From assembly GCA_017828975.1 (NCBI GenBank), contig JAGAJN010000032.1:37533-101532 (forward strand): DNA of 64,000 bases, given 5' to 3'. Positions 25,310 through 34,683 of the stretch are shown here, piece by piece; the stretch's first letter is position 1; each line of letters begins with the position of its first letter. The translations under genes were made by a program, and so were the position numbers. The notes beneath the pieces are model-generated. The model saw only the letters and a program-made list of their open reading frames with translations, was not told where the DNA came from and ran no database searches. This stretch comes from Oscillospiraceae bacterium. Lineage in GTDB: Bacteria > Bacillota > Clostridia > Oscillospirales > Ruminococcaceae.

Positions 25310-27103
25310 CTACTTTCTGTTTAAATAGTTATTGATATACCGCATCTGATAGTTATAGGTCCAGTCGTCTATCTTCCCTTTGAGGGCAGCCATCTTGTTC
25401 ATTAAAGCGGTTATCTCCTCCACCCTTTCGGACTCGGACAGCGGGAGATTGTCTATCCCCCTGACGGGCATTGTTATGCCGATTTTCAGGCTGTGCAAAA
25501 CGCATTTTGTGATAAGCCCCTTGTAATCGGACGGCTTTCCGTCCTTGTAGTGCTGAGCAATTATCTCCAAAACAGGCTGCACGGGGCACTCTGAGCAAAG
25601 GAAAAACGCAAAATTCACCGCAGTTACCCTTATTCTCTCGTAATCCTCGGGCTTGCAGCTGTTCAAAAGCATAAGCGCCGCTTCAGCCGACTGTGAAAAG
25701 GTCCTGTATCGCAGCTTCTTATCGGACATAGTACACCGCCTGTCACAGATGAGATCAATCAGCTGCTGCGGATAGCTGTCGGTCACCCGTACAACGGGAT
25801 AACGCCCGTAAATATGTGCCCCGCGCCAGTCAAGGCAGTATTCCCCGAAGAATTTGTCATAGTAAATACCGTTCACAACGTTCAGCAATTCAAGCCTGTT
25901 TTCCTCGGCATATTTTCCCATTCGGGCAACCGCATTTTCGGGATCCTCCATAAGCAAAACGAAAAATTCCGACACAAAAAATACCTGCGGCACCTTCGCA
26001 TACAGCCTGTGTATAAGCGCACGATACTCCTCGGTGTTATTCCTCCGCAGACTTGTCAGGAGAAATTGGTTGATGACCTCGGGGCTTTGCTGCTTTGCAA
26101 GGAGCAAAAAGCCCTCGTCCGCATTGGGCTTGTTGGCAAGAAGTGACGCATACTCGTCGGTACGGCGACTTTCATTGGTCAGATAGCCCTTGGGGGTAAG
26201 TCCGCTTTTTATCAAACCTACGGCGAAATCCGTCGCCGTTTTTCCGCAGGCGGCAGCAATGTGAACGTCGCAGGACGGCTTGTATTTTGCAATAAGCTTG
26301 GTAATGACCTCCTCCGCTTCGGGAGAGTCGATGGAAACAAGAGCGTCCAGCGCAGCATTTTTGATTTTTCCTTTTTCGGTATTGTACAGCTCAAGCAGAT
26401 ATGGGACATTTTCGCTGTCCTTCCCCAAAGCGGAAATGGCGGCGATACGGACATTCTGCGGTGCGTTCTCGTCCTTGGCAAGGGAGAGAAACCACGCATT
26501 TTCCGCATTTCCCGACAGAGCCGAAACATATTCCACAGCCGTCCCCGAAGCCTTCGGGTCGGACATATCCACGGCATTTTTCAAGAGCGGGACAAGCCTT
26601 TCCCCGTAAATTTCAAACATCATCTCCGAAAAATAGTCCAGATAGGTGCTGTTTTTACCGCACGCTTTTATAAACGCCATCAGCACACGGGGGTCGCCCA
26701 GCAGAGCCGTTTCGTCCCCCGACAATTCGTACAGATTGGGGCTGCACTTTGTGATTTTATCGCAGAATTCCGATATAACAGAATAGGGCGCATTTGATAA
26801 CTGTCCTCCGATTACGGACACCTCCGTCGGAATTACCTCGCTGTTATCCGCAAATGTCCCCTGTGTCACCGCCAAAGCGTCAGCCAGCGCAATAGCATCA
26901 GCCAGCTGACAGGACGCATTTTCCGCCGTAAACATCGACTGACAAAGAGAGTAAAGCTTCCCGAACGCCTTGTTAAGCTCCGCCAGCGGCTTAAACTCTT
27001 CAACGGCTCTTTTCAAGCGAAAATCCTCGTTAACCGTCTGACAGCCCGCAGCGGCGCAAGCGTAAAGCCTGCTGCGAAGCTCGTAGAATGGTGATATATT
27101 CAT
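25310..27103 (-). CDS. HEAT-repeat-like helical protein of the SWIM/MoxR/VWA cassette
   Basis: About 597 residues with no recognised catalytic motif. It is nearly all helix, and residues 185-300 contain paired-helix repeats of HEAT type (QNVRIAAISALGKDSENVPYL, KIKNAALDALVSIDSPE). In related cassettes this position holds a DUF5691-type protein; the match is inferred from place and character, not from sequence comparison. The ATG at 27101-27103 is preferred, since GAGGAG is 9 bases upstream; an ATG three codons earlier abuts that site. It is probably a scaffold for the ATPase or for its target. The SWIM gene ends 13 bases before it. Confidence 0.7.
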   Translation of the reverse strand: MNISPFYELRSRLYACAAAGCQTVNEDFRLKRAVEEFKPLAELNKAFGKLYSLCQSMFTAENASCQLADAIALADALAVTQGTFADNSEVIPTEVSVIGGQLSNAPYSVISEFCDKITKCSPNLYELSGDETALLGDPRVLMAFIKACGKNSTYLDYFSEMMFEIYGERLVPLLKNAVDMSDPKASGTAVEYVSALSGNAENAWFLSLAKDENAPQNVRIAAISALGKDSENVPYLLELYNTEKGKIKNAALDALVSIDSPEAEEVITKLIAKYKPSCDVHIAAACGKTATDFAVGLIKSGLTPKGYLTNESRRTDEYASLLANKPNADEGFLLLAKQQSPEVINQFLLTSLRRNNTEEYRALIHRLYAKVPQVFFVSEFFVLLMEDPENAVARMGKYAEENRLELLNVVNGIYYDKFFGEYCLDWRGAHIYGRYPVVRVTDSYPQQLIDLICDRRCTMSDKKLRYRTFSQSAEAALMLLNSCKPEDYERIRVTAVNFAFFLCSECPVQPVLEIIAQHYKDGKPSDYKGLITKCVLHSLKIGITMPVRGIDNLPLSESERVEEITALMNKMAALKGKIDDWTYNYQMRYINNYLNRK

Positions 27104-27116
27104 ATTTTTCATCTCC

Positions 27117-28553
27117 TCAGCAAAGCCTTATGATACCGTCCTCCGTCACAACGGAAACAGGGCATATAAAAATCCTCCGCTCCTCGGACGAATAGAAAAA
27201 TTCTCCCAGAAGCGCACCGTTTCTGAGATACTGTCCGTCCAGCACAGACAAAACCTTGCAGCTGTCGGGATAGTTTTCGTTGGGTCTGAGAGCAATGGTT
27301 TCCTCCCCGAATCTCAGCACGGGGTGATTGTCCGAAACCGCAAATTCAATGGAATCAAAGGGGACAAGCAGTGCCGTGCTGTCGTCGGAAAGGGTGTTTT
27401 TCAGCTCATTTTTCGCCTTTTTTACGGCATCGGAAAGGCTCTTTTCCGCCTTGGACAGAATCTCGGAATAAACGCCGACCTCAGCCTCGGAAATTTCCGC
27501 AGCCTCCCAGCGAATACGCCTGTTCAGCCCGCCGGGATACCGATAAAGTTCCTTTATACGGTGAACGCCGAACCTCGAATTTTCCGCCTTTATGTACTTC
27601 GCCGCCTTTAACGGGCGAATATTTTCCGTCTTGGAAATTTCCCCCGTGTCAAGGTCCGCCCAGTACGCATGATCAATATCCGCCTTGTGAACAGCGTCGT
27701 GCAGCACCGTGAAGGACAGCTGTATTATCCTCGCATTTTCCTTGAAAAGTCCTATCTCCTTCAGCTGTGTCAGCTTCCACACGCCGCCCATTTCCTCGTA
27801 CAAAATGTTGTCCTCGGGCAGCACCTCGCCGCTCTCCAGCTTTTCGGCAATGTACGCACGGCTTTTCCGCACCGCCGACGACAGCTTCACGCAAAGCCCC
27901 GTCAGACGGGCAAGCTCCCTGTCATCGGGGGACGCCGTGAGCCGTTCCGCCGCCGTGATTATCTCGTTCATTATAGCCTGAGGCTCGGGCAGATAGTAAT
28001 CTCCCAGCTGCTTCGCCAGACCCTTGTACTGCTCCGCCGCCGCAGAGGACACGGAGGAAATTCCCCGTGAAAACAGGTCATTCACAAACCTTTCCGCCAG
28101 TTCCAATCCTTCCGCCTGCTTCTTCAGCTTTTTTGCGGCGGCAGCCTTGTTCTGCTTCGGCGGCTTTTTCTCGGCAGCTTCATCGGGAACGCCCTTTTCC
28201 GCCCTTTTTGCCAGCTTCTGACGCTTCTCCAGAATATCTGCGGGTATCTGAGCAACACCGAAATTCTTCCCCGCCAGCCAGTCGTACATTATAGCAAGGC
28301 TGTGCTTGCAGGGAAACTGCCTGCTTGGGCAGCTGCATCTGAACACGGGCGCATCTCCCGAAAAATCCGCCGAAGTACGGTAAGGCTTGCTTCCGCTTCC
28401 CTTGCAGTCACCGAAAATAAGCGTTTTATCCTCGCTGATGAAGAGCGACTGAAACCCGCCGCTTCGTGAAATTTTCTGTCCGTTCTGAGCAGCAGCCGCA
28501 TTTGGCGCAACTGAGCTTATACGCTCCTCCGTTATCGAATTTACCGTTGACAT
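27117..28553 (-). CDS. SWIM zinc-finger protein, first gene of the cassette
   Basis: 478 residues. A complete SWIM motif, Cys73-x-Cys75 and Cys82-x-His84 (FRCSCPSRQFPCKHSLAI), binds zinc and suggests nucleic acid or protein binding. It is followed by a Lys/Ala-rich linker (about 110-145) and a helical then beta-rich region with no named domain. The ATG has a GGGAGGG site that overlaps the T run of the flagellar-operon terminator, so the cassette begins immediately behind that operon; no separate promoter is evident in the 52-base gap. SWIM genes opening MoxR/VWA cassettes are a known recurring neighbourhood. Confidence 0.83.
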   Translation of the reverse strand: MSTVNSITEERISSVAPNAAAAQNGQKISRSGGFQSLFISEDKTLIFGDCKGSGSKPYRTSADFSGDAPVFRCSCPSRQFPCKHSLAIMYDWLAGKNFGVAQIPADILEKRQKLAKRAEKGVPDEAAEKKPPKQNKAAAAKKLKKQAEGLELAERFVNDLFSRGISSVSSAAAEQYKGLAKQLGDYYLPEPQAIMNEIITAAERLTASPDDRELARLTGLCVKLSSAVRKSRAYIAEKLESGEVLPEDNILYEEMGGVWKLTQLKEIGLFKENARIIQLSFTVLHDAVHKADIDHAYWADLDTGEISKTENIRPLKAAKYIKAENSRFGVHRIKELYRYPGGLNRRIRWEAAEISEAEVGVYSEILSKAEKSLSDAVKKAKNELKNTLSDDSTALLVPFDSIEFAVSDNHPVLRFGEETIALRPNENYPDSCKVLSVLDGQYLRNGALLGEFFYSSEERRIFICPVSVVTEDGIIRLC

Positions 28554-28568
28554 TTTATGTCCCTCCCG

Positions 28569-28598
28569 AAAAAAAAGCGGACAGCCTCAGCCGTCCGC
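28569..28598 (-). terminator. Terminator of the late flagellar operon
   Basis: GCGGAC (28577-28582) pairs with GTCCGC (28593-28598), extended by a GGC/GCT inner stem. On the minus strand eight T follow. Read-through would feed the SWIM cassette. Confidence 0.85.
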
Positions 28599-28605
28599 AA
28601 ATAAA

Positions 28606-29073
28606 TCAATTGGAAGTGTTTAACTTTCTTCCCTTATTCACGTCAATGGAGGTCTGGGAAAAATAGTCGATGACCTGCTTGGAGCGGTTTGACTTGTTCA
28701 TCTCCGCCGCAAGCTCGTTCTGCATCTGCTTTAAGTGCTTGTAAATTTCCTTGTCCGCCTCGTTGATCTTGTGCTTTATCTCCTTGTATTTAAGAAGCCG
28801 TTCTTGGATCTCCAGCAGCTCGCCGCTAAGCTCGCCGACCTCCTTGAAGGAGAACATATCCTCCAGAAGCTCCTTCCGCTCAACGCTCTGTGCGTTGACA
28901 TATGACTTTATCTCCGAGGAGATGCCGTCTATCTTTGCGATAAGCTTCTCTCGTCTGTCGAGCATTTCGGTAACGCCGTCGATGTCCTCGTATATCATCT
29001 TTGAGGAAATTTCGTGGTAACGCTCCGCCTGCTCGATTTTTTTATCCATAAGCTCGGTAAGTTTTTTGTCCAT
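28606..29073 (-). CDS. Small coiled-coil protein, probable FlgN/FliT-like flagellar export chaperone
   Basis: 155 residues, almost wholly helical and highly charged (ELMDKKIEQAERYHEISSKM; RREKLIAKIDGISSEI). Position directly after fliS and at the end of the late flagellar operon matches where FliT- or FlgN-type chaperones sit, and the length and heptad pattern fit. It is not closely alike to the other FlgN candidate in the same operon at 36497-36949. The GGGAG site is 6 bases before the ATG. It may keep FliD or the hook-junction proteins unfolded before export. The exact family is uncertain. Confidence 0.65.
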   Translation of the reverse strand: MDKKLTELMDKKIEQAERYHEISSKMIYEDIDGVTEMLDRREKLIAKIDGISSEIKSYVNAQSVERKELLEDMFSFKEVGELSGELLEIQERLLKYKEIKHKINEADKEIYKHLKQMQNELAAEMNKSNRSKQVIDYFSQTSIDVNKGRKLNTSN

Positions 29074-29101
29074 TTATCTCCCGCCAATCTAATACTAAAC
29101 A

Positions 29102-29470
29102 TCAATACCCGCTGCGGCTTATCTCCTTGTAAGCGTCCCTGAGCTCCTCAAAAAATGGTATCAGCGACTCCACAAGCTCCTTGTCCTTCTTCACATTTGC
29201 CTGAACAAGCGAACGTCTTAGATAATCGTAAATAGCCGCCAGATTGTTTGAGATCTCATATTTCACCTTGAGATTGCTATCCAGCATATCCACAATATCC
29301 TCTACACGGGTGATGGACTTATTTGCGCCCGCATAGTTCTTTTCGTCGATGTAAATCATAGCTTTTTTCAGCTCTGTGACCGCCTTATCGTATAAAGCGA
29401 TAAGCATCTGAGCAGGCGTCATTGTGCTGACGCTCTGCTGCATATATTTCTGATAGGGATTATACTGCAT
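29102..29470 (-). CDS. fliS: Flagellar export chaperone FliS
   Basis: A 122-residue four-helix protein. It opens with NPYQKYMQQSV and TMTPAQMLIALYDKAV, the typical FliS head where a Tyr-rich cap covers the flagellin-binding groove. FliS holds flagellin monomers before export and in Firmicutes also binds FliW-linked circuits. It sits directly after fliD, as is usual. Length is normal for the family. No flagellin gene lies in the window, so its client is encoded elsewhere. Confidence 0.93.
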   Translation of the reverse strand: MQYNPYQKYMQQSVSTMTPAQMLIALYDKAVTELKKAMIYIDEKNYAGANKSITRVEDIVDMLDSNLKVKYEISNNLAAIYDYLRRSLVQANVKKDKELVESLIPFFEELRDAYKEISRSGY

Positions 29471-29501
29471 AAAGCACCGCCTTTAAAATTTATCGGTCGG
29501 A

Positions 29502-32072
29502 TCAATAGCCTGAGGAAGTATCGCTGAAAATGCTTGCCTGAGTCTGGTACTGAGCCATTGCCTTTTCAAGGGCTGTAAACTTGCTCCAATAGCGTTCCTG
29601 CTCGCTTTCGTATTTCTCCTGAAGCTTTGCGATTATCTCATTGTAAGCATCTATCTGCTTTGAGATCTCGTTCTGTCCCTGAGATGTGGTGTTCTCCACG
29701 CCCGCAACGCTGGTCAGCGAACCGTAAGCGCCCTTTGTTGTGGAGATAGCGCTGTCGATAGCAGATGACAGTCTTGTCGCAAGACCGTTAGTCTTATCGG
29801 TAAACAGCTTCTGTATCTGGTCTGCATGCTTATCGAATGCGTCCTTGAACGCAGTTTCATCGGCGATTTTCAGCTTGAAGCTGCCTACGGCGTCCTCAAA
29901 CTCTATGCCCATATCGAAGAGAGAGAAATTCTCGTCGGTAAATGCGTTGTTTACGGCATTTGCGATCTTGGTGATAGCGGTGTTCAGGCGGGAATCACGG
30001 TAGAGAAGTCCCTTCTTAGCCTGCTCGTTCCACTTTTCTATCTCCTTCTCGCTCATTTCCTCCTCCTGCTCTTCCGTCAGGGGGTCATAGTAAGAGCCGT
30101 TGGACTTGGGACGTGCGGAATTTACCTCTGTCTGAAGCTCGTCAATAAGCTTGTTGTAATCGGTAATGAACTGCTTGACAGCCTCGTAAGCCTTTTCGGT
30201 ATCTCTGGACGTATTCACCACAACAGCCTCGCCGTTGTTTATCTTTTCGATACCCTGCTCGGTGAGATTTCCGAGGTCAATGGTCGTGCCGTCTATGGTA
30301 ATGGAGTTGGAATTGTTGGTCATCTGAACGCCGTTTATGGTAACGATAGCATTCTGTCCCGCAAATGTTGAGGCGGTGTTTTCATCGGTAGTGCCGACAA
30401 TTTCGGTCTTTCCGAAATACTTGTTGAGAATGTCCTTTGCGACGCCCTCTCCTGCCTTAAAGTCCTGAACTGCGGTCATAACGCCCGTAGTTTCGTCGTA
30501 GGAAACAAGCCCCTCGTCAACCAGCGTCTGAATGGTAACATCTCCCGTAAGGGTCAATTCGGAGCCGTCCGCCTTGGTGATGTTGAAGTCCTGACCGCTG
30601 CTGAGAATGAATTCATCGGCATTGACCTTGTTTGTGTAGCTCGAAGCGCCGCTGAAGCCGAGAGCATTCATCAGCTTTCCGCTGTCGGAATCACTTTCGG
30701 CAGCCTTTACGGAAATAATGTCGTTAGTGCCCGCGCCCTCAAAGGAAATGACACCATTGTTCAGCTTCATAGTGGGGGCGTCGTTTCCGAAAGCATTTTT
30801 CAGCTGCTTGTTAAACAGGGCAACGATCTTTTCCTGAGATGTCTTTGTGACCTTGCCGTTTTCATCAACGCTGTCGGAAATATCGTTCTTGTTTCCGTCG
30901 CCGTCATATTTGAAGAAGCCCACATCTCTGGTCTTTCCGTTGACGGTGATGGAAATAGAGGTGTTCACCAGAGATTCAAGGTCGCCCACCTTGTTAGATG
31001 CAGTCAGTGAGTCAGACATAACGGAAACTGCGCTGTCCTTGTTGCCGACTGCAATTTCATCGCTGTTAAAGAGAGAATTGAGCAGATTTCCCGAATTCTG
31101 AACAACGCTTATCTCGCCGCCAAGTCCCTCCTCGGAGGATTTCAGAGTAAAGCTCTGGGACAGGCTGTCAAAACGCATGGTAACATTTGCGCCCGACTTG
31201 TTGACGGTATTTATCATCTGGTCGATGGTGGTATCTCTGTTAAAGCTGAAATCAACGCCATTAATGGAGAAGCTGAAATTCTCTCCCACCAGCGCCTTTG
31301 CGAAGCTTACATCTCCCAGCTTGGAGGAAGAGGAGATCTTGTTGGAGGTGTTCTTTGTAAGACCCACCGCCTCCATAGACTCGTCCTTGTTATCAGCCTT
31401 TGCCGAAACGCCCACAGTAAAGCTGTGAGTGCAGTCATCGGTGCTGTTAAGGGTGAGATAGCCCTTGTCGTCCATCTCAAAGGTGTTGCTGCTTGTGCCC
31501 AGCTGAGCATTCAGGGCATCAACGAAATTTTTCTGGCACTGAGAAGCGTCCTCATCGGCGGTAAAGGTTATCTCTCTGGAAAGTCCGTCAAGAGTTACCT
31601 TAACGGTGTACTGAGGGAAATCCACAGCGTCCTCGGCAGCCTTCTTTGCAGCCTCGGCAGCCTTGGAGAAATCCAGCTGAACGCCTGCATTTACAGCGCC
31701 CTGATTTGATGTGACCTCGGCAGCCTTTGCCAGCTGCTTGATGTTTGTTATCTTATAAGAAGCCGCTGCAGCGGAGGAGTTTGCGCTGACGGAAACGGCG
31801 TCATTGCTTGATGTTGCCTTAAAGGAGGACATCAGGTAATTGGAGCTGATATTTGTTTCGGGAGCGAGGGAGTTCAGATATGTGTCCTTAAAGGTCTTTA
31901 TCTTGGAGATGACATTTCTGTACGCCTCCTGTTTCCATTGCAGGGTCTGAAGCTTCTGCTTCTGCCTGTTTATCTTGCTCTTGGTGAGCGAAGCCATCTG
32001 TTTTACGAGATTTTCTGTATCAAGTCCCGATATAAGACCTGCGTTTTTAATACCGTTTGTACTGCTTGCCAT
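29502..32072 (-). CDS. fliD: Flagellar filament capping protein FliD (HAP2)
   Basis: 856 residues, longer than the common 450-670 because of extra middle domains. The N-terminal region (SGLDTENLVKQMASLTKSKINRQK near 15-38) is the FliD_N helix. The C-terminal region (about 620-856) shows FliD_C features, including the long helices DAYNEIIAKLQEKYESEQERYWSKFTALEKAMAQ and the final SIFSD. The cap sits at the filament tip and folds flagellin as it emerges. The enlarged, Ser/Asn/Asp-rich centre would be surface-exposed and variable. It lies between csrA and fliS. Confidence 0.93.
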   Translation of the reverse strand: MASSTNGIKNAGLISGLDTENLVKQMASLTKSKINRQKQKLQTLQWKQEAYRNVISKIKTFKDTYLNSLAPETNISSNYLMSSFKATSSNDAVSVSANSSAAAASYKITNIKQLAKAAEVTSNQGAVNAGVQLDFSKAAEAAKKAAEDAVDFPQYTVKVTLDGLSREITFTADEDASQCQKNFVDALNAQLGTSSNTFEMDDKGYLTLNSTDDCTHSFTVGVSAKADNKDESMEAVGLTKNTSNKISSSSKLGDVSFAKALVGENFSFSINGVDFSFNRDTTIDQMINTVNKSGANVTMRFDSLSQSFTLKSSEEGLGGEISVVQNSGNLLNSLFNSDEIAVGNKDSAVSVMSDSLTASNKVGDLESLVNTSISITVNGKTRDVGFFKYDGDGNKNDISDSVDENGKVTKTSQEKIVALFNKQLKNAFGNDAPTMKLNNGVISFEGAGTNDIISVKAAESDSDSGKLMNALGFSGASSYTNKVNADEFILSSGQDFNITKADGSELTLTGDVTIQTLVDEGLVSYDETTGVMTAVQDFKAGEGVAKDILNKYFGKTEIVGTTDENTASTFAGQNAIVTINGVQMTNNSNSITIDGTTIDLGNLTEQGIEKINNGEAVVVNTSRDTEKAYEAVKQFITDYNKLIDELQTEVNSARPKSNGSYYDPLTEEQEEEMSEKEIEKWNEQAKKGLLYRDSRLNTAITKIANAVNNAFTDENFSLFDMGIEFEDAVGSFKLKIADETAFKDAFDKHADQIQKLFTDKTNGLATRLSSAIDSAISTTKGAYGSLTSVAGVENTTSQGQNEISKQIDAYNEIIAKLQEKYESEQERYWSKFTALEKAMAQYQTQASIFSDTSSGY

Positions 32073-32096
32073 AAAACATCATCCTTTCGTATAACG

Positions 32097-32330
32097 TCAT
32101 TCGGCGCTTTTTTTGGCTTTCAAAAGTTCTTCCATAAACGACTGAGGCAGCTTCCCTGCTGCTTCTATATTAAAAGCTTCCGTGTCCGCAAGCTCATTTC
32201 TGGCTATCTTAATGGTTTTGGGGGCGTCGATTCCGATACGCACTCTGTCCTTGCTGACCTCGAGAACGGTTATCTTAATATCGTCACCAATATTGATGCC
32301 CTCGCCGTTTTTTCGGGTAATAACCAGCAT
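32097..32330 (-). CDS. csrA: Carbon storage regulator CsrA
   Basis: A 77-residue RNA-binding protein with the conserved [18 protein letters not shown] start and [19 protein letters not shown] core; Arg near 44 and the first strand form the RNA surface. In Firmicutes CsrA blocks flagellin mRNA translation until FliW removes it. The start follows the fliW stop after one base (TGATATG), giving a fliW-csrA pair in which antagonist and repressor are translated together. A longer tail than E. coli CsrA is typical of the group that FliW binds. Confidence 0.95.
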   Translation of the reverse strand: MLVITRKNGEGINIGDDIKITVLEVSKDRVRIGIDAPKTIKIARNELADTEAFNIEAAGKLPQSFMEELLKAKKSAE

Positions 32331-32331
32331 A

Positions 32332-32784
32332 TCACTCGCCCTCCCTTTTGTATATGGGGAATTTCAGAGGATAATCCTCAGCGGCAATAATCTGCATTGC
32401 CTGTTGGTTATCTGCATTTATCACAAGGGGACTTTTGAGATTTGCCGTTGCCTGACGGAAATCCTCGGGGACAACAGCGATCGCTAAGAATCTCAGGTCG
32501 GAATTCTCGTCCGCACCTATGACCGCCATATCCTCGGGAGAAATTGTCGGCTTATATCCCGAACAAAGCTCGCAGGGGTCAAAAACGATGAAGCAAAGCC
32601 CCGCCTTCTGAACGCTTTGCAGCCACATAGGATATTTGCCGTCCCCCAGCGGAGAAAGCAGCACATATTCCGTAAGCTCCTCAAAAGCGATAATGCCCTT
32701 CGGGAATGTGATGACCTCGGAAAGGGGAATTTCCTGCTTTCCGAAATCTCTTGTATCTATATTAATGCTCCTGTTCATATCCAT
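32332..32784 (-). CDS. fliW: Flagellar assembly factor FliW
   Basis: A 150-residue beta-rich protein. [20 protein letters not shown] near 24-43 and the [14 protein letters not shown] segment are typical of FliW. It binds CsrA outside the RNA site and also binds flagellin, so that flagellin made in excess frees CsrA to stop further synthesis. It is next to csrA with a one-base gap. Family length and order are normal. Confidence 0.93.
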   Translation of the reverse strand: MDMNRSINIDTRDFGKQEIPLSEVITFPKGIIAFEELTEYVLLSPLGDGKYPMWLQSVQKAGLCFIVFDPCELCSGYKPTISPEDMAVIGADENSDLRFLAIAVVPEDFRQATANLKSPLVINADNQQAMQIIAAEDYPLKFPIYKREGE

Positions 32785-32809
32785 AATGCGGACCGCCTTT
32801 CATTTGCTG

Positions 32810-33418
32810 TCAAACCAATCTGTCAAGCTCCTGCTCAGCATAACCGGGAGCAGCACTTGCGGGGAAATAGAATGGTTCGCCGATATACTGAATATCCACT
32901 CTCGGGTACTGGCTGACGAAATATTCCAGCTGTGCGGGAACATACTGAATATCCAGCGTAGACGGCTCAACGTCAAAATTCAGCTGAGATTCAGTATATT
33001 TGAAATCCACCGTTCCCCCGTCCCAGGATATTTTAACTCCTCCCTTTGGGAGAAAATCCATGACTGTTTCTCTTATCCTGTTAAGGTTGCGCCGTGAAAT
33101 ATCCGCAGGAGTGACTCTCCTGTGGGGAAGTGCCAGCTGATTACCCTCCTGAACGGTTTTCGCCGTAGCGTCCAGCGCCGCCTGTTTTCCCTTGGCAGCA
33201 AATTCTCTGACAAAGGTATCGCAATTTTTGAAATTCAGACTGCTGCGCCATTCGGTGTTGTCGATAGTCATTCGTATGGGGTCGGTCTGATATTCAAGAC
33301 CGCCCTGTTCACGGGAGATCTTGACCGAAGCAAATTTCGTTTCATATTCCAGCCTGGCGGGCGTAGTTTTTAGTTCAATTTTTATCGGGACAGTTGTAAT
33401 ATCCAGCAGCTGATCCAT
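32810..33418 (-). CDS. DUF6470 (YviE-like) flagellar-operon protein
   Basis: About 202 residues. The protein repeats short strands with Tyr and Glu (ARLEYETKFASVKI, GLEYQTDPIRMTID, AQLEYFVSQYPRVDIQYIG), the pattern of YviE/DUF6470, a family found only between flgL and fliW in Bacillota. Its biochemical role is unknown. The ATG at 33416-33418 is chosen over a GTG three codons upstream that lies inside the GGAGGGAG ribosome site. Its constant place beside hook-associated proteins and the FliW-CsrA switch implies a role in late assembly. Confidence 0.8.
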   Translation of the reverse strand: MDQLLDITTVPIKIELKTTPARLEYETKFASVKISREQGGLEYQTDPIRMTIDNTEWRSSLNFKNCDTFVREFAAKGKQAALDATAKTVQEGNQLALPHRRVTPADISRRNLNRIRETVMDFLPKGGVKISWDGGTVDFKYTESQLNFDVEPSTLDIQYVPAQLEYFVSQYPRVDIQYIGEPFYFPASAAPGYAEQELDRLV

Positions 33419-33455
33419 AGATCTCACTCCCTCCGAAAGTGACGTATATTAATGT

Positions 33456-34661
33456 TTAACGGATAAAATCAAAAATACTGTTGGGGATAACGTTTGAACC
33501 CATCTGCAATGTCGCATTATACGCAGCCTGTGCAGATTTAAAGTCGGTGATCTCCTTGGTAAGGTCGGCAGCTTCGATGTCCTTCTGCTGCACCTGGAGA
33601 TTGTATCTGTCGTTGTCTATCTTAGTCAGATGGAACTCAATGCTTTCGCTCTTTGCGCCGAACTCGGTGATACTGATAAGTACCTCCTCCTCGGCGTTAT
33701 GCAGCTTGTCGATAAGACGGTTACAGGTCTTGACATCGCCGTTTCGCATAGCCTCGGCAGCGTCGTAAGCAAGCTGTATAATGTTAAGGCTGTCGCCGTC
33801 CTTGTCGGTGCCGCAGCCTGTCATATCAACGCCGTTGAGGGTGATATTCATAGCCGTATCGGGGTTTACCTTTGCGGTGTCAAGCTTAGGCTCGCCTGTT
33901 GCGGCGTCCGTTTCAAAATCATACTTTATGCCGATCCCGACATCAACGTAAATAGGCTGGGAACCGGGGTAAAGGTCATAGCTTTTCAGTCTGCCTTCCT
34001 GATAATCCTTTATCTGGTCGGCGGTAAGAGTATCCGAAACCTCTGCGGGAAGCTTAGGTGTCGGTGTTACGGCATTTCCGTCATCATCATAGGTGATAGG
34101 CGAAACAACGCTGTCCTTAAAGCCGAAGCTGTAAGTGATATTTCCGCTTCCGTCGTCCTTTTCGATTATCTCCGCCGAAACGGGAACGCCGTTGTAAGAC
34201 ACCTGACGTGTCGCTTCATCGAAGGTGAAGGAAACATCGTTGTTGTTCGTACCTCCGAAGATACGTCTGTCTGCGTAAACCTCGTTAAGCTCGGTACGCA
34301 TCTGCTCGGCGTACTGCTCCAGCTCGCCTGCGATAATATTCCGCTCTGTCTGGCTCTTGTCGCCGTTTATACCGTAAATTACCTGAGTAATGGTTTTTGA
34401 AACGGTGCTTGTCAGTGTAGACAGATGGGATTCCGCCGAATTGTAAAGTGCCTGCACCTTTTCCAGATTATCCTCATACATATCCAGATTGGACAGTGAT
34501 TTTCTTATTATCATAGCATTTGCGGCAGCTGTGGAATCATCGGAAGCACGCATAAACTTTCTCTCGGTAAGAATACGGTTATTGATGGAATTCATACGTT
34601 CGAGAGCCGAGTTGCTGTTTCTGAGATACTGTCGCTTAATGCCGCTTTGTGTAACTCTCAT
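33456..34661 (-). CDS. flgL: Flagellar hook-filament junction protein FlgL (HAP3)
   Basis: 401 residues. The N-terminal flagellin-like helix MRVTQSGIKRQYLRNSNSAL and ILTERKFMRASDDSTAA, and the C-terminal helix QQKDIEAADLTKEITDFKSAQAAYNATLQMGS, are the paired D0/D1 coiled segments of FlgL. The centre holds a variable domain. FlgL joins the hook-associated FlgK to the flagellin filament and is exported by the type III flagellar machine. It follows flgK after 22 bases. Confidence 0.94.
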   Translation of the reverse strand: MRVTQSGIKRQYLRNSNSALERMNSINNRILTERKFMRASDDSTAAANAMIIRKSLSNLDMYEDNLEKVQALYNSAESHLSTLTSTVSKTITQVIYGINGDKSQTERNIIAGELEQYAEQMRTELNEVYADRRIFGGTNNNDVSFTFDEATRQVSYNGVPVSAEIIEKDDGSGNITYSFGFKDSVVSPITYDDDGNAVTPTPKLPAEVSDTLTADQIKDYQEGRLKSYDLYPGSQPIYVDVGIGIKYDFETDAATGEPKLDTAKVNPDTAMNITLNGVDMTGCGTDKDGDSLNIIQLAYDAAEAMRNGDVKTCNRLIDKLHNAEEEVLISITEFGAKSESIEFHLTKIDNDRYNLQVQQKDIEAADLTKEITDFKSAQAAYNATLQMGSNVIPNSIFDFIR

Positions 34662-34683
34662 AAAGATTTCCTCCCGTTAAATA

